Below the pieces are notes generated by a model. That model did not search any database, was not told the DNA's origin, and was given only the letters and a program-made list of their open reading frames with translations. Below are positions 54,637 to 63,079 of a stretch of 64,000 bases of DNA, in pieces (positions within the stretch are counted from its first letter, which is position 1; every line of letters starts with the position of its first letter). The position numbers and the translations under genes were made by a program. Source of the stretch: Paenibacillus sp. G2S3 (lineage in GTDB: Bacteria; Bacillota; Bacilli; Paenibacillales; Paenibacillaceae); the NCBI RefSeq assembly GCF_030123105.1, contig NZ_CP126095.1, positions 806,001 through 870,000 on the forward strand. Direction: 5' to 3'.

Positions 54637-55086
54637 ATGAGTACAACACTAGAAGTAGCTATTTTCTTATCGATGAAGGGAAGAGCAAAGGAAGCTATAG
54701 AATTTTACAAAAAGCATTTTAATGCAGAGGAATTGTTACGTGTTACCTATCAACAACTAGCAGAACGTGACAGCTCCATACAGCTTACGGATGAAAATAA
54801 GGATTATATTACTCACTCTGTCTTGTTAATCGGCAAAACCAAACTAATGATCGCAGAAGAAACCATGAATCCAAGTGAAGAATATACAGTGGGTAATAAC
54901 ACTTCATTATGTATTCAAAGTGCTGACTTAGAGGAAATTGAACACTTCTATAGTAGCTTAATCACAGATGAGGGAGTAAAAGTCATTGTTCCTTTATCTA
55001 GTAATGTGTTTAGTAAAGCCTACGGTATCATTGAAGATCCCTTTGGTATTCAAATTCAACTAATGTTTGATGAAAGATTACATTAA
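54637..55086 (+). CDS. VOC-family (PhnB/glyoxalase-like) protein
   Basis: 149 residues from ATG 54637, following GAAGGAG. EVAIFLSMKGRAKEAIEFYK, then KTKLMIAEE and SKAYGIIEDPFGIQIQLMF match the PhnB-type VOC subgroup. Probable small-molecule-binding or resistance protein; the substrate is unknown. Divergent from the WYL regulator. Confidence 0.85.
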   Translation: MSTTLEVAIFLSMKGRAKEAIEFYKKHFNAEELLRVTYQQLAERDSSIQLTDENKDYITHSVLLIGKTKLMIAEETMNPSEEYTVGNNTSLCIQSADLEEIEHFYSSLITDEGVKVIVPLSSNVFSKAYGIIEDPFGIQIQLMFDERLH

Positions 55087-55130
55087 CCCAAGCACGTTTA
55101 TGCATTTAAAGTAAACCCATTTCACCGCTC

Positions 55131-55176
55131 AGCTGATCATAATTCAGGAATTATCCTGACGTTGGTCGGCTTTTTT
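55131..55176 (+). terminator. Terminator of the VOC gene
   Basis: AGCTGATCA pairs with TGGTCGGCT (with two wobbles), an inner TCAGGA/TCCTGA pair, then TTTTTT. Confidence 0.75.
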
Positions 55177-55243
55177 GCATGTATTGAGGTTTATTTTTTA
55201 TGAAAACTATTGAATTATTATGCATAGAGATGTATAGTATTTT

Positions 55244-55261
55244 TTAATTAACGTTAATTAA
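55244..55261. promoter_or_regulatory. Perfect 18-bp palindrome, TetR operator
   Basis: TTAATTAACGTTAATTAA is perfectly palindromic and lies 11 bases before the TetR-family gene, where the repressor would bind to its own promoter and so control the operon. Confidence 0.7.
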
Positions 55262-55272
55262 GTAAGTAAGGG

Positions 55273-55866
55273 ATGTGGAATGTCTTGACCAAAAACAAGT
55301 TGAAAGAAGTAGCGATGCGACTATTCGGAGAGAAGGGTTACGAGGGTACGGCTCTCTCTGAAATTACGAAGGAAGTTGGCGTGAAGACTCCGGCGATCTA
55401 TGCCTTTTTTGAGAATAAAGAGGATTTGTTTATGACGGTCTTTCGTGAGGCTATGCAGTCCTATAACACTTATATTCAAGAGCTGTCGGAAGAACAGAAA
55501 GTACTGAGTGCGCAGGAAAGTCTACGAGGCATATTGTCTAGACAGTATGAGTTCTATCAGAAGAGTCCTGAAGCAAGCAAAATTGTGCTGAGGTATGTGG
55601 TCTTCCCACCGGCATTCTTAAAGGAAACGATTGAGGAAGCATTTCTAGAGTCCGACGCGATGCTGACGAAGATCATTGAACAATTCATCTCAAAAGGGAT
55701 GGAAGAGGGCGTAATTCGCGATCAATCCGTGCAGCTTCTCACAGATGCTTTTCTCAACTTGATGGATGGATTAAGCATGCAGTATTTCTATTACACTTCT
55801 AAAGGAATTTATGAGCGTAAGCTAAACCATGCGTTTGAAATGTACTGGAAGGGTGCGTCCTCATAG
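55273..55866 (+). CDS. TetR/AcrR-family regulator of the permease-hydantoinase operon
   Basis: 197 residues. KEVAMRLFGEKGYEGTALSE, then EITKEVGVKTPAIYAFFENK is the helix-turn-helix. The start is uncertain: ATG 55273 has no proper site, TTG 55285 is an alternative. It is followed by a permease gene after 37 bases and probably shares its transcript, with autorepression at the palindrome upstream. Confidence 0.85.
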   Translation: MWNVLTKNKLKEVAMRLFGEKGYEGTALSEITKEVGVKTPAIYAFFENKEDLFMTVFREAMQSYNTYIQELSEEQKVLSAQESLRGILSRQYEFYQKSPEASKIVLRYVVFPPAFLKETIEEAFLESDAMLTKIIEQFISKGMEEGVIRDQSVQLLTDAFLNLMDGLSMQYFYYTSKGIYERKLNHAFEMYWKGASS

Positions 55867-55903
55867 CACTACAGAAGAAGATAACAACAAGGGGATGGGG
55901 AGA

Positions 55904-57214
55904 ATGGCAGAAGTAAGTGAAGTAAAGGGGAACGAGCTTAGCTCGGGGGATTTTGAGAGAGAGCCGGTTCCAGCGCATTTGCGTAAAAAATGGCTATCTA
56001 TGTCGCTCGTCTGGATCGCCATCGGGATTGACCTATCAGCGATGTTCTTGGGTGCTCAGCTTGGCAATGGAATGAATCTGACGGATTCACTCACAGCAAC
56101 AATAATCGGTTCGTTAATCCTAGGGGTGATCGGAGCGTTATGTGCGTATGTAGGGGCGAAAACAGGGTTATCGACATCGATGATCTCTCGGTTTCTATTC
56201 GGAAATGTGGGTGCACGTGTCGTAGCGGTTATCCTCGGTATTTTCTCACTCGGTTGGTTTGGGGTGCAGGTCGGGTTCTTCGCTTCGAATATGCAGACTG
56301 CTTTTAGTCAATTATGGGATATTCATCTGTCCTTAGGGGTGCTTTCATTCATAGGTGGGCTTCTGATGATGTCGACAGCTATTTGGGGATATCAATCTAT
56401 TGAACGACTAAGCACCTGGTCCGTACCATTGCTTATTTTGTTTATCGGAGTGGCTATTTATTCCGCGTTCCACACCAAAGGAGCTTCAGCCGTGTGGGAA
56501 CCGATTAGCGGAGCAGCGATCCCGATGGGGACAGCGATCTCGCTTGTTATTGGTATCTTTATTGTCGGCACGGTGCTTTCACCGGATATCGCTCGTTGGG
56601 CGCGCACACCGAAGCATGCTATAACCGCGGCCTTTATCGGCTTTTTTGTGGGTAACAGCTTCATGACGATTGTAGCTATTTTCCTATCTCGAATTATGGA
56701 CACAGATGATCTGACGAATATTTTCATTGCGCTAGGACTTGGTCTTCCAGCCATTATCGTCTTAACCCTTGCCCAATGGACGACAAACACGAACAATTTA
56801 TATTCTGCTTCGCTAGGGTTCTCTGTCGTGTTCCAAAAGGTTCCGAAAAAGCTAATTACTATTGTAGCAGGTATCTTTGCTACGTTGCTTGCCGTACTTG
56901 GCATCTATGATAAGTTTTTATCTTTCCTAAATATTATTACGGTGTTTGTCTCTCCAATCGGGGGGATCTACACGTCCGAATTTTTGCTTGTAGATCGAAA
57001 GAAATTCACTTTTGAGGGTCTGGATCGCAACAAAAACTGGGTGATTCGCTCCTTAGCGGTATGGGTTGCAGCTACGTTGTTCGCTTTTATGACAACCGCA
57101 GCGCCAGATGGATTTGGATGGTTCCAAATCACGAGCGTACCGGCACTAGATGCGTTTATGTTCGCCTTTATCGTGCAGTGGATTGTCGGCAAAATCATGA
57201 CTAAGAAGGGATAA
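55904..57214 (+). CDS. NCS1-family permease, cytosine/hydantoin-type
   Basis: 436 residues from ATG 55904, eight bases after GGGG; in-frame starts earlier overlap the TetR gene. About 12 membrane segments; LSMSLVWIAIGIDLSAMFLG, LGWFGVQVGFFASNM, GTVLSPDIARWARTPKHAIT and TTNTNNLYSASLGF follow the CodB/purine-cytosine permease pattern. Imports a nucleobase or hydantoin-like ring. The next gene follows after 4 bases. Confidence 0.85.
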   Translation: MAEVSEVKGNELSSGDFEREPVPAHLRKKWLSMSLVWIAIGIDLSAMFLGAQLGNGMNLTDSLTATIIGSLILGVIGALCAYVGAKTGLSTSMISRFLFGNVGARVVAVILGIFSLGWFGVQVGFFASNMQTAFSQLWDIHLSLGVLSFIGGLLMMSTAIWGYQSIERLSTWSVPLLILFIGVAIYSAFHTKGASAVWEPISGAAIPMGTAISLVIGIFIVGTVLSPDIARWARTPKHAITAAFIGFFVGNSFMTIVAIFLSRIMDTDDLTNIFIALGLGLPAIIVLTLAQWTTNTNNLYSASLGFSVVFQKVPKKLITIVAGIFATLLAVLGIYDKFLSFLNIITVFVSPIGGIYTSEFLLVDRKKFTFEGLDRNKNWVIRSLAVWVAATLFAFMTTAAPDGFGWFQITSVPALDAFMFAFIVQWIVGKIMTKKG

Positions 57215-57218
57215 CATC

Positions 57219-58331
57219 ATGAGAAATCACAAACTAACAGAATTAAATGAGCAAGCGGTGCAATACATTGCTGTAGGTGCAGCCGTTCTTGGAACAGGTG
57301 GGGGCGGTGACCCGCATATTGGTAAATTGATGGCGATGGAAGCCATTCGCAAATACGGTCCTGTTCGTGTAATAAGTCCGGAGGATCTGGAAGACGATGC
57401 TTTGGTTGTTCCTATATCCATGATTGGTGCACCTACGGTTATGAATGAGAAGATTCCTTCGATTCAGCAAATGATCAAGCCTTTGGATATGATTGAGAAA
57501 GAGCTTGGACGTAAGGTGAGCGCCATTATGCCGATTGAGGTCGGTGGCGGTAACTCATTGGTTCCTGTGATTACGGCTGCGGAACGCAATATTCCTATCG
57601 TAGATGCGGATGCCATGGGCCGTGCTTTTCCAGAATCGCAAATGGTGACATTCTACTTGGACGGTATTGACTGTAGTCCGATTACGATGGCAGATGAACG
57701 CGGCAACGGTGTACTTATGCATGCGATCGACGGTGTTTGGGAAGAGCGGATGGCGCGTGCGGTTACGATTCAAATGGGCGGATCGGCTTCGATTTGTGAT
57801 TATCCGGTGACTGGAGCGCAGGTAAAGAAAAGTGCAATTCCGCATACCTTGACGCTTGCGTATGAAATCGGAAAAACATTGTTCGAATCTAAGGAATTGA
57901 AGCAGAATCCCATCGAAATGCTGTTGAAGCAGTTGAATGGATATGCTTTGTTCCAAGGGAAGGCAGTAGATATCCGTCGTCGTACAGAAGGCGGATTTAC
58001 ACGCGGTGAAGCGATCTTCGAAGGTACAGATGCTAAAAAGGGACGTACGATGACTTTGTTCTTCCAGAATGAGTTCCTTCTTGCCACAGAAGATGGACAT
58101 TCAATTGCTATTACTCCTGACCTGATCTCTGTGCTTGACCAGGATACTGGTATGCCAATCACGACTGAGAATTTGAAATACGGTGCCCGGGTGAGTGTGG
58201 TTGGTTTCCCTTGTGATCCGAAATGGCGTTCACCAAAGGGCCTCGAGACGGTAGGTCCACAATATTTTGGCTATGATGCACCTTATGTTCCAATTGAACA
58301 ATTGGCAGCAGAGAAAGGGGGAGCAGAGTAA
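57219..58331 (+). CDS. DUF917 protein (S-methyl-thiohydantoin desulfurase-related family)
   Basis: 370 residues. VGAAVLGTGGGGDPHIGKLM, MPIEVGGGNSLVPVITAAER, PIVDADAMGRAFPESQM and YGARVSVVGFPCDPKW are typical of DUF917, whose members often lie beside hydantoinase genes and have been tied to thiohydantoin desulfuration. The stop overlaps the next start (TAATG), so the two products are made together. The precise reaction here is an inference from family and neighbours. Confidence 0.83.
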   Translation: MRNHKLTELNEQAVQYIAVGAAVLGTGGGGDPHIGKLMAMEAIRKYGPVRVISPEDLEDDALVVPISMIGAPTVMNEKIPSIQQMIKPLDMIEKELGRKVSAIMPIEVGGGNSLVPVITAAERNIPIVDADAMGRAFPESQMVTFYLDGIDCSPITMADERGNGVLMHAIDGVWEERMARAVTIQMGGSASICDYPVTGAQVKKSAIPHTLTLAYEIGKTLFESKELKQNPIEMLLKQLNGYALFQGKAVDIRRRTEGGFTRGEAIFEGTDAKKGRTMTLFFQNEFLLATEDGHSIAITPDLISVLDQDTGMPITTENLKYGARVSVVGFPCDPKWRSPKGLETVGPQYFGYDAPYVPIEQLAAEKGGAE

Positions 58332-59911
58332 TGTCTCATACGAATGTAGACAACATGGAAGAAATATACCGCATTGGGATTGATGTCGGCGGGACCAATA
58401 CAGATGCAGCCTTGCTCGACTCCAAGTTAAACACCATTCATACGATAAAAGTGCATACCACACGTGATGTGAATGAAGGCATTACTGAATCCATCCGTCG
58501 TTTGTTAGCAGAGAGTAGTGTGAATCCGGCGCAGATTCGTCATGCAATGCTCGGAACTACGCACTGTACGAATGCTATTGTAGAGCGCAAGCACTTGGGG
58601 AAAGTCGGCTTGATTCGAATCGGGGCACCGGCAACAACTGCGGTTCCTCCACTTGCGGATTGGGACGATACACTTAAGGCAACGGTTTGCCCACATGCTT
58701 ATGTTGTTCATGGTGGATATGAATATGATGGCCGCACGATTGTTGAAATGGATGAAGAAGAGATTCTAGACTGCTTTTTGAAAATGAAGGGTGAAGTCGA
58801 AGCGGTTGCGATCTGTGGTGTGTTCTCCCCAGTGAATACCTCGCAGGAGAAACGTGTCGAAGAACTAGCAAAGCAAATACTTGGCACAGATATGCCTGTG
58901 ACGTTGTCTCATGAGATTGGAAGTATTGGATTGCTCGAGCGTGAGAACGCGTCGTTGCTGAACGGCGCATTACTTAACGTCATTGCTGGAGTCGTAAAGG
59001 GCTTCGAAGAGGCGCTTCACACTTATGGAATTGACGCGAGCCTATACATCTGTCAGAACGATGGAACACTGATGTACAGTGAATATGCGCTTCGTTACCC
59101 GATTCTGACGATTGCTTGCGGTCCGACGAATTCCATTCGGGGCGCGGCACACTTGTCAGGTCTGAATGATGCACTTGTTGTTGATATCGGTGGCACCACG
59201 ACAGATATCGGCGTCCTGATGCAAGGCTTCCCGCGTCAATCCTCCGCTGCGGTTGAGATTGGCGGGATTCGCACGAACTTCCGCATGCCGGATATCTTAT
59301 CGATCGGGATCGGCGGCGGTACAATCGTTCGCTTGGATGAAACGCAGGATCAGGTAACAGTGGGTCCGGATAGCGTGGGGTACGAGCTATTGAAGCGCGG
59401 CCTCATCTTTGGTGGTGATACGCTCACAGCAACGGATGTGGCGGTGAAGCTTAATCGATACGAGTGGAAAGATGCGCAGACTGAGGCACTTGATGAATTG
59501 ATCTGCAAGAGAGCAGATGAGATCATTACGCGGGATATCGAGGAAGCGATTGATCGGATGAAGACAAGCTCAGACTCTGTTGACGTCATCTTGGTCGGCG
59601 GCGGAAGCATTCTTGTGGCAGACAAGCTTGAAGGTGTAGCACGGATTGTAAGACCGGATCACTATGATGCTGCGAATGCGATTGGCGCTGCGTTAGGTGA
59701 GGTGAGTGGGGAGACAGAGCGGATTTATTCCCTGGACGAAATGTCTTATGATGAGGCTAAGGAAGATGCCCGCAGCCATGCAATAGAGCAAGCTGTTCTA
59801 GCCGGTGCAGATCGCGATACCGTTCAGATCGTATTGTCTGAGGATATTCCGATTGCATACTTGCCGGGCAATGCCTTGCTGGTAAAAGTAAAAGCGGCTG
59901 GACGTTTATAA
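58331..59911 (+). CDS. Hydantoinase/oxoprolinase-family protein (HyuA-like)
   Basis: 526 residues. N-terminal ASKHA-type motif GIDVGGTNTDAALLD, MLGTTHCTNAIVER, then VVDIGGTTTDIGVLMQG and IGIGGGTIVRLDE for nucleotide and metal binding; C-terminal GGGSILVADKL and DAANAIGAALGEVSG. The family uses ATP to open hydantoin or oxoproline rings; no HyuB-type subunit gene follows. Together with the NCS1 permease and DUF917 this suggests uptake and hydrolysis of a hydantoin-like compound. Confidence 0.87.
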   Translation: MSHTNVDNMEEIYRIGIDVGGTNTDAALLDSKLNTIHTIKVHTTRDVNEGITESIRRLLAESSVNPAQIRHAMLGTTHCTNAIVERKHLGKVGLIRIGAPATTAVPPLADWDDTLKATVCPHAYVVHGGYEYDGRTIVEMDEEEILDCFLKMKGEVEAVAICGVFSPVNTSQEKRVEELAKQILGTDMPVTLSHEIGSIGLLERENASLLNGALLNVIAGVVKGFEEALHTYGIDASLYICQNDGTLMYSEYALRYPILTIACGPTNSIRGAAHLSGLNDALVVDIGGTTTDIGVLMQGFPRQSSAAVEIGGIRTNFRMPDILSIGIGGGTIVRLDETQDQVTVGPDSVGYELLKRGLIFGGDTLTATDVAVKLNRYEWKDAQTEALDELICKRADEIITRDIEEAIDRMKTSSDSVDVILVGGGSILVADKLEGVARIVRPDHYDAANAIGAALGEVSGETERIYSLDEMSYDEAKEDARSHAIEQAVLAGADRDTVQIVLSEDIPIAYLPGNALLVKVKAAGRL

Positions 59912-59931
59912 GATGATTATGGATCTGCCTT

Positions 59932-59964
59932 GAGGAGTGAACTCTTCGAGGCGGATCTTTTTTA
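59932..59964 (+). terminator. Terminator of the hydantoinase operon
   Basis: GATCTGCCT pairs with AGGCGGATC (one wobble), with an inner GAGGAG-TGA-ACTCTTC stem, followed by TTTTTT. Confidence 0.85.
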
Positions 59965-60028
59965 AAATATAAGAAAGTATAAGTTTCACGCTATACATTA
60001 TCCTTATATTTCTCGCATAAACGCATAC

Positions 60029-60057
60029 CGTCCTTTAGGGACGCCGAAGGCGTTTTT
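60029..60057 (+). terminator. Paired small hairpins, terminator-like
   Basis: CGTCC-TTTAG-GGACG partly overlaps a second hairpin ACGCC-GAA-GGCGT that is followed by TTTT. No gene ends just before it, so it may be an attenuator or a remnant ahead of the TolB-like gene. Confidence 0.45.
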
Positions 60058-60151
60058 GCTTGCTTACACAATGGTATGACCAGAAGAAAGGGTATTTAGA
60101 ATAGCTGTCGAAGTGGGTTATGTACATATTTTAACGATGGGAGAGAGGACA

Positions 60152-60997
60152 ATGAAAGTGATTAGCACATTAGAAATCGTAGATGTACAGACAGGGGAAC
60201 GTACTGCGCTCCGCTCATTTGATTACTTAATCGAGGCACCCAATTGGACGAGCAATGGTAAGCGTCTTATTTATAATAGTCGAGGTTGTCTCTATTCGTT
60301 CGACATAGCAATCGGTGAGAGCATTCGTATTGATTCGGGATTTGCTACGGAATGTAATAACGATCATGTTCTGTCTTTTGACAACACCAAGATCGCAATT
60401 AGTCATCATACAAAAGAAGATGGTAAATCTCGTATATATACTCTTCCCATGGAGGGTGGCGAACCGGTTCTAGTTACACCGAATGCTCCAAGCTATTTAC
60501 ATGGTTGGTCTCCAAATGGTGCTGAATTGGCCTATTGTGCAGAGCGCAACGGTCAGTATGATATTTATACCATTCCAGTAGACGGGGGAGTAGAGGTACA
60601 ACTGACGGATTCGCCTGGGCTGGATGATGGGCCTGAATATTCACCAGATGGACGGCATATTTGGTTCAATTCGGTGCGTACAGGGCTAATGCAGGTGTGG
60701 CGAATGAATGCCGACGGCAGTGAGCAAACGCAGATGACTTTTGATGAGAGTAATAACTGGTTCCCGCATGTATCGCCAGATGGTCAGACGATTGCCTACC
60801 TTAGTTACCGCAAAGGAGATGTAGATCCTGGCGATCACCCTGCGAATAAGGATGTTGAGATTCGATTGATGGCAAGCACGGGAGGCGAGTATCGCACACT
60901 AGTACAGCTGTTCGGAGGTCAGGGTACGATTAACGTGAATTCGTGGTCCCCGGATAGTAAGAGATTGGCGTTTGTAAGTTATGTGGTGGAGGAATAG
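60152..60997 (+). CDS. TolB-like beta-propeller protein
   Basis: 281 residues from ATG 60152 after GAGAGGA. Repeating blades of WSPNGAELAYCAERNGQYDI, YSPDGRHIWFNSVRTGLMQV and VSPDGQTIAYLSYRKGD show the WD40-like PD40 repeat. No signal peptide or catalytic triad. A cytosolic propeller, possibly sugar or lyase related as in oligogalacturonide lyase-type proteins, but without other support. The next gene begins 61 bases downstream. Confidence 0.75.
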   Translation: MKVISTLEIVDVQTGERTALRSFDYLIEAPNWTSNGKRLIYNSRGCLYSFDIAIGESIRIDSGFATECNNDHVLSFDNTKIAISHHTKEDGKSRIYTLPMEGGEPVLVTPNAPSYLHGWSPNGAELAYCAERNGQYDIYTIPVDGGVEVQLTDSPGLDDGPEYSPDGRHIWFNSVRTGLMQVWRMNADGSEQTQMTFDESNNWFPHVSPDGQTIAYLSYRKGDVDPGDHPANKDVEIRLMASTGGEYRTLVQLFGGQGTINVNSWSPDSKRLAFVSYVVEE

Positions 60998-61058
60998 GCA
61001 TAAAATACCGATAAAAATTATAGTGTTTTTATTTATACATAGATGGGGGAAAAGTTGG

Positions 61059-62756
61059 ATGAAGAGGATTTTTAGTGTTTTGCTAATGGTATTACTAGTT
61101 ATACCAGCGCTCGGCACTACAACCTTTGCGAGCAGTACGGTGAAGGCTAAGGTGACCGAGAGCAGTACATATTTTGACGGAGAACAAAGGGATCTGAAAG
61201 GGTTCAATATCTCGAACAACAATTATTTCCGGCTGCGCGATGTAGCGGAGTATTTCTCGGGAACAGCCAGTCAATTTGATATCACTTGGAATAAAGCAAA
61301 CAATGCGATAGAGATCATAACCGGGCAAGCCTATACTCCTGAAAAGAAAGCTAGCAGCAACTATTATAGTCGCAATAGAAATTATTCAGCTACGCTGTCG
61401 ACCTCTAAAGTGCTAGTGGATGGGCAGCTGCAGTCTATTACGGCATACAATATTGATGAGAATAACTATGTTCAGTTGCGAGATTTGGCGGGAAAGATTC
61501 CATTCGATATCGATTATGATGTTCAGTCTGATCGTATATCACTGTTCTCTAAAGTTCCAGATCATGCTTACCGGGTGAAGTCGGCGGTGGAAACCGAAAG
61601 TAACGCTGTATCTTCTTATTTTCCCAGATGGAAAAGTACGGCCACTTCCTATCTCGTGAATAATAATGACGGGACTGTAAGTGTCCTTGAGGCGAATAAG
61701 GAAGTTACGATTGAATCATATAATGAGAAGTTTGAACTAACTGGAAATAAGAGTATCCCTTTTGAGCTTCCGATATTTGGTGGTTTCTATAGTGGGGAGA
61801 AGTATAACTACATTGCTTTTGGACAAGAGAATCGCGAAGAGAATGATAGCAAAGAAGTGATTCGTATTGTCCGTTATGATAAAAGCTTTAATAGAGTAGA
61901 TAGTGTCTCCATTAAGGGTGGCGAGAGTTATACGGTTAGCCCTTTTGATTCTGGCTCTGGTAATATGGCCGAGACTGGTGATACGCTTGTATTCCACACC
62001 TCACGTACAAGATACACGACAGAAGATAAACTAAATCATCAATCCCAGCTGACCATTATCGTGAATACCCAAACTATGATCGTGACGAATGATCTGGGAA
62101 GATTCCAGAAGAATCATGTTAGCCACTCTTTTGATCAATATGTATTGTTTGATGGTGCTACGCATGTTCTAGTGGATCATGGTGATGCCTATCCTCGTTC
62201 GATTGTGCTGAATAAAGGAAATGGAACCAGCTATAACGAGGTAGACCTGTTTAATATCCCCGGCAAAATCGGAGCGAACACCACAGGCGTTTCTATAGGC
62301 GGATTTGAGATATCTTCGGCGAACTATATTGTCGCTATGAATACGATTGACCATTCGCTTGTCAAGGAATATACGTCTTATGAGATGGTGGGACTGGAGA
62401 AGGACCAGAGAGATATCGTTCTTAGTGTACTGCCAAAAGCTAACCTGTCTAGCACAGCAGTGAACCACATCACCTTGGCTAAATATGTAGGTACGAACCA
62501 GATCGCTTCCATTCCTAAACTAGTGAAAATAACAGACGATAGGCTGATGGTGCTGTGGCAGGAATTTGATAAGGAGAATCATCCGGGTGACTTGAAATAT
62601 GTTCTTATAAATGGAGAGGGTGCAACCACTGGCGGTATCCAAACGATTAAGAACTTTGCACTATCAGAAAGCAACCCTATTGTTAGTGGGGACAAAATTG
62701 TATGGTATACCAATAACAAAGGATCCAGACTGTTTTATTCGATCTCATTAAATTAA
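61059..62756 (+). CDS. Secreted protein with two stalk (copper amine oxidase N-like) domains
   Basis: 565 residues from ATG 61059 (GGGGGAAAAG ahead). Signal peptide 1 to about 24 (RIFSVLLMVLLVIPALG). Two copies of the stalk motif: FNISNNNYFRLRDVAEYFSG and YNIDENNYVQLRDLAGKIPF. The remaining 400 residues look like a beta-rich, propeller-like domain (VLEANKEVTIESYNEKFELT, IVRYDKSFNRVDSVSIKGGE). Such stalks are very frequent in Paenibacillus secreted proteins. No enzyme motif is visible. Confidence 0.75.
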   Translation: MKRIFSVLLMVLLVIPALGTTTFASSTVKAKVTESSTYFDGEQRDLKGFNISNNNYFRLRDVAEYFSGTASQFDITWNKANNAIEIITGQAYTPEKKASSNYYSRNRNYSATLSTSKVLVDGQLQSITAYNIDENNYVQLRDLAGKIPFDIDYDVQSDRISLFSKVPDHAYRVKSAVETESNAVSSYFPRWKSTATSYLVNNNDGTVSVLEANKEVTIESYNEKFELTGNKSIPFELPIFGGFYSGEKYNYIAFGQENREENDSKEVIRIVRYDKSFNRVDSVSIKGGESYTVSPFDSGSGNMAETGDTLVFHTSRTRYTTEDKLNHQSQLTIIVNTQTMIVTNDLGRFQKNHVSHSFDQYVLFDGATHVLVDHGDAYPRSIVLNKGNGTSYNEVDLFNIPGKIGANTTGVSIGGFEISSANYIVAMNTIDHSLVKEYTSYEMVGLEKDQRDIVLSVLPKANLSSTAVNHITLAKYVGTNQIASIPKLVKITDDRLMVLWQEFDKENHPGDLKYVLINGEGATTGGIQTIKNFALSESNPIVSGDKIVWYTNNKGSRLFYSISLN

Positions 62757-62816
62757 TTCACAATCTTTTTTGAATTGTAAGTAGCATACACGAGCGATTT
62801 AAATCGAATTCCCAGC

Positions 62817-62868
62817 AAAAGGTTATCCTGTTAATGCCAATATGAGGTATACAGGATAGCCTCTTTTC
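62817..62868 (+). terminator. Terminator after the stalk-domain gene
   Basis: AAAAGGTTATCCTGT pairs with ACAGGATAGCCTCTTTT (with mismatches) around a 19-base loop, then TTTTC. Confidence 0.75.
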
Positions 62869-63041
62869 ATTAAGCAGCATTCTAGACGTCGTCTTTGTTG
62901 GAAATCATGACATGCTAACATTTGTACCCCTGATCATCTAACAAAAAGACACCCGTGTACGCGTCAGACTTCTCACTCCAACAATATGACTCCCCATCGC
63001 TAACACCTGTCTGTTCCGCATACCTGACTCCTTAGATAAAA

Positions 63042-63055
63042 TGAAAGCGCATACT
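63042..63055 (+). promoter_or_regulatory. CcpA cre site
   Basis: TGAAAGCGCATACT fits the cre consensus TGWAARCGYTWNCW at 13 of 14 positions and lies 25 bases before the start of a glycosidase gene, a normal place for carbon catabolite repression. Confidence 0.6.
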
Positions 63056-63079
63056 TCTTTTGAAAAGGAGTCCAACGAT

